From NCBI GenBank assembly GCA_024644775.1, contig JAHEHB010000391.1, forward strand, positions 1 through 5,122: a stretch of DNA of 5,122 bases, read 5' to 3'. The first letter of the stretch is position 1. Each line of letters begins with the position of its first letter. The DNA is from Deltaproteobacteria bacterium. Its GTDB lineage: Bacteria > Desulfobacterota > Desulfobacteria > Desulfobacterales > SURF-15. This document shows positions 3,633-5,122 of the stretch, in pieces. Made by a program: the position numbers and the translations under genes. The notes under the pieces are model-generated. The model ran no database searches and was not told where the DNA came from. It saw nothing but the letters and a program-made list of their open reading frames with translations.

Positions 3633-5006
3633 ATGAATCTGATTTTTATCTGTATCGATTCGTTGCGGGCCGATTTTGTCGGCGCCAATGGCAACGAATG
3701 GATCCGTACGCCAAATCTGGATCGTTTCGCCAACGAGGGCGTGCTGTTTAAACGGGCATATCCCGAATCGATTCCCACCCTGCAGGTCCGTCGAGCGCTG
3801 TTTACCGGACGCCGGTGTTATCCGTTTTCGGATTGGGTGTTCGATCCACAGCTCCCTAACCCGGGTTGGGTGCCGGTACCGAAAGACCAGAAAGTACTGG
3901 CCGAAATCCTCACAGAGCAGGGGTATCGAACCGCACTGGTCACCGATGTGTTTCACACCTTTCGCCCGAACATGAATTTCCATCGGGGATTTGATGAGTG
4001 GCACTGGATTCGGGGCCAGGAGTGTGACCGGTTTCACGAGGGCAGGGCTCGGGCCATCCCGGATTGGAAACAGCATGTTACACCTAAAATGAATCTCGAT
4101 GCCCGAAAGGTCACCGAGCTGAAAATGTATCTGAGAAATGTCGCTTTCAGGCAAAGCGAGGAAGACTACTTCTCTCCTCAAGTGTTCCGGCGGGCGACCC
4201 GATGGATCGAGGAGAATTACGATGCAGAAAATTTCTTTCTCTATATCGATAGTTTCGACCCTCACGAACCCTGGGATCCGCCCCAGTACTACCGTGACAT
4301 GTACGATCCGAATTATGGCGGCATCGAGGTACTGAACCCGGATTACGTGGAAGATTATACAAGCTATCTGACGGACAATGAGCTCAACCATATGCGGCGT
4401 GCATTGTATGGCGGAGAGGTCACCATGGTCGATACCTGGTTGGGGTACTTTCTTAACAAGGTCTATCAATTGGGGTTGCATGAAAATACCCTGATTATCA
4501 TTATGTCAGACCATGGCCACCAGCTCGGAGAAAACGGCTATGTAGGTAAACACAATACCGGTCTCTATCCGTGCCTGATGGATCTGTTTTTGGCGATCCA
4601 GCACCCGGACGGCATCGGTAAAGGAAGCGCCATCGAATCGCTTGTTTACAATCACGATCTGTACCCCACCATGCTCGAAAGCCTGGGGCTGGATATCCCG
4701 GAATGGGCAGAGGGGAAAAGCCTAATACCGGTGATGGCGGGCAAACAGGATAAGCTCAGAGATTACGTAACGTCCATGTTCAAAAATTACCCCTGGATCC
4801 GGGACGCTGAATATACCTTTTTTTGCCGGTCGGATAAAACGGATTTTCGTCTTTACGACAACAAGAAGGATCCCGAACAGAAAACCAACATTGCGGCGGA
4901 TTATCCGGACGTTTGTGAAAAAATGTGGAATCTGATCCTCAAAGACGGCGGGGGGGAGATTCCCTTTTGGGAAATCGGGCCCATTTCGAAAAACATACCG
5001 CCATAG
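3633..5006 (+). CDS. Sulfatase-superfamily hydrolase with Thr in place of the catalytic Cys/Ser (paralog 2)
   Basis: A 457-residue homolog of the divergent gene at 1763-3181, alignable end to end and roughly half identical by eye. The longest shared run is 17 residues (DSFDPHEPWDPPQYYRD, 206-222). Superfamily elements: D9 in LIFICIDSLRADFVGANG; nucleophile region PTLQVRRALFTGRR at 48-61 with T49 and R53; H211 in DPHEP; D293 and H294 in SDHGHQLGE; Gly-Lys with K306. As in paralog 1, Thr occupies the position converted to formylglycine in true sulfatases, so the usual annotation 'arylsulfatase' is doubtful. There is no signal peptide, so it is probably cytoplasmic. The paralogs differ most around 62-90 and 130-165, loops likely to shape the substrate pocket, which suggests related but not identical substrates. 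The shared segment differs at many third codon positions, indicating an old duplication. ATG start with a strong ribosome binding site; TAG stop at 5004-5006. Confidence 0.85.
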   Translation: MNLIFICIDSLRADFVGANGNEWIRTPNLDRFANEGVLFKRAYPESIPTLQVRRALFTGRRCYPFSDWVFDPQLPNPGWVPVPKDQKVLAEILTEQGYRTALVTDVFHTFRPNMNFHRGFDEWHWIRGQECDRFHEGRARAIPDWKQHVTPKMNLDARKVTELKMYLRNVAFRQSEEDYFSPQVFRRATRWIEENYDAENFFLYIDSFDPHEPWDPPQYYRDMYDPNYGGIEVLNPDYVEDYTSYLTDNELNHMRRALYGGEVTMVDTWLGYFLNKVYQLGLHENTLIIIMSDHGHQLGENGYVGKHNTGLYPCLMDLFLAIQHPDGIGKGSAIESLVYNHDLYPTMLESLGLDIPEWAEGKSLIPVMAGKQDKLRDYVTSMFKNYPWIRDAEYTFFCRSDKTDFRLYDNKKDPEQKTNIAADYPDVCEKMWNLILKDGGGEIPFWEIGPISKNIPP

Positions 5007-5009
5007 AAT

Positions 5010-5030
5010 GATTTTGGATTTTCGATTTTG
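5010..5030. repeat. Three tandem heptamers GATTTT(G/C)
   Basis: Three consecutive seven-base units, GATTTTG, GATTTTC and GATTTTG, begin four bases after the stop codon of paralog 2. They form a short tandem repeat of the kind found in intergenic DNA of some bacteria. The rest of the tail to 5122 shows only a weak hairpin (GGAC-N10-GTCC, about 5058-5075) and no clear terminator or gene. Confidence 0.6.
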
Positions 5031-5122
5031 CATCGGAAATTGATAGCAGTTGGATTTGGACTCGACACGCCGTCCGATAAATCACATTTTTACTTTAAAC
5101 TTTGATTCTTTGGAATGTCCCT

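Noticed and set aside
3570..4481. Long 303-codon minus-strand open frame antisense to paralog 2
   Set aside because: It lies opposite well-supported conserved codons, has no plausible ribosome binding site and its protein shows no domain. A related antisense frame opposite paralog 1 reflects the homologous coding strand, not a second gene.

Overview
The window looks like chromosomal DNA of an anaerobic Desulfobacterota-type (deltaproteobacterial) organism. This is inferred from a cobalamin/iron-sulfur reductase-like protein, a strong sigma-54 type promoter, strong AGGAGG ribosome binding sites and short TCCGCC/GGCGGA palindromes in the intergenic DNA. No rRNA or marker gene is present, so the assignment is tentative.

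Layout: (1) 1-128, minus strand: the first 42 codons of a secreted protein. Upstream of it is a regulatory region with a near-consensus -24/-12 (sigma-54) promoter, a possible IHF site and a nested inverted repeat at the distance expected for an enhancer-binding activator. (2) 504-1400, minus: a cytoplasmic QueG/reductive-dehalogenase-like iron-sulfur protein with cysteines for two [4Fe-4S] clusters in unusual spacing. (3) 1763-3181, minus, and 3633-5006, plus: two divergently transcribed, clearly homologous members of the sulfatase/alkaline phosphatase superfamily. They are separated by a 451-bp region full of palindromes. (4) 5007-5122: a non-coding tail with a tandem heptamer repeat.

The main biological point concerns the two sulfatase-like proteins. 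They keep the superfamily metal ligands and the DPHEP, SDHG and downstream Gly-Lys elements, but at the position of the formylglycine precursor (Cys or Ser of C/S-x-P-S/A-R) both have threonine: T49-L-Q-F/V-R53. Neither has a signal peptide. They are therefore unlikely to be classical formylglycine sulfatases. They more likely use a Thr nucleophile, as phosphodiesterases and phosphotransferases of the superfamily do, or a different chemistry, in the cytoplasm. Whether the reductase-like protein acts in the same pathway is open: a likely terminator and 362 bp separate it from the nearer sulfatase-like gene.

No mobile element, CRISPR array, tRNA or rRNA was seen. The long open frames antisense to the two sulfatase-like genes and to the reductase are shadows.
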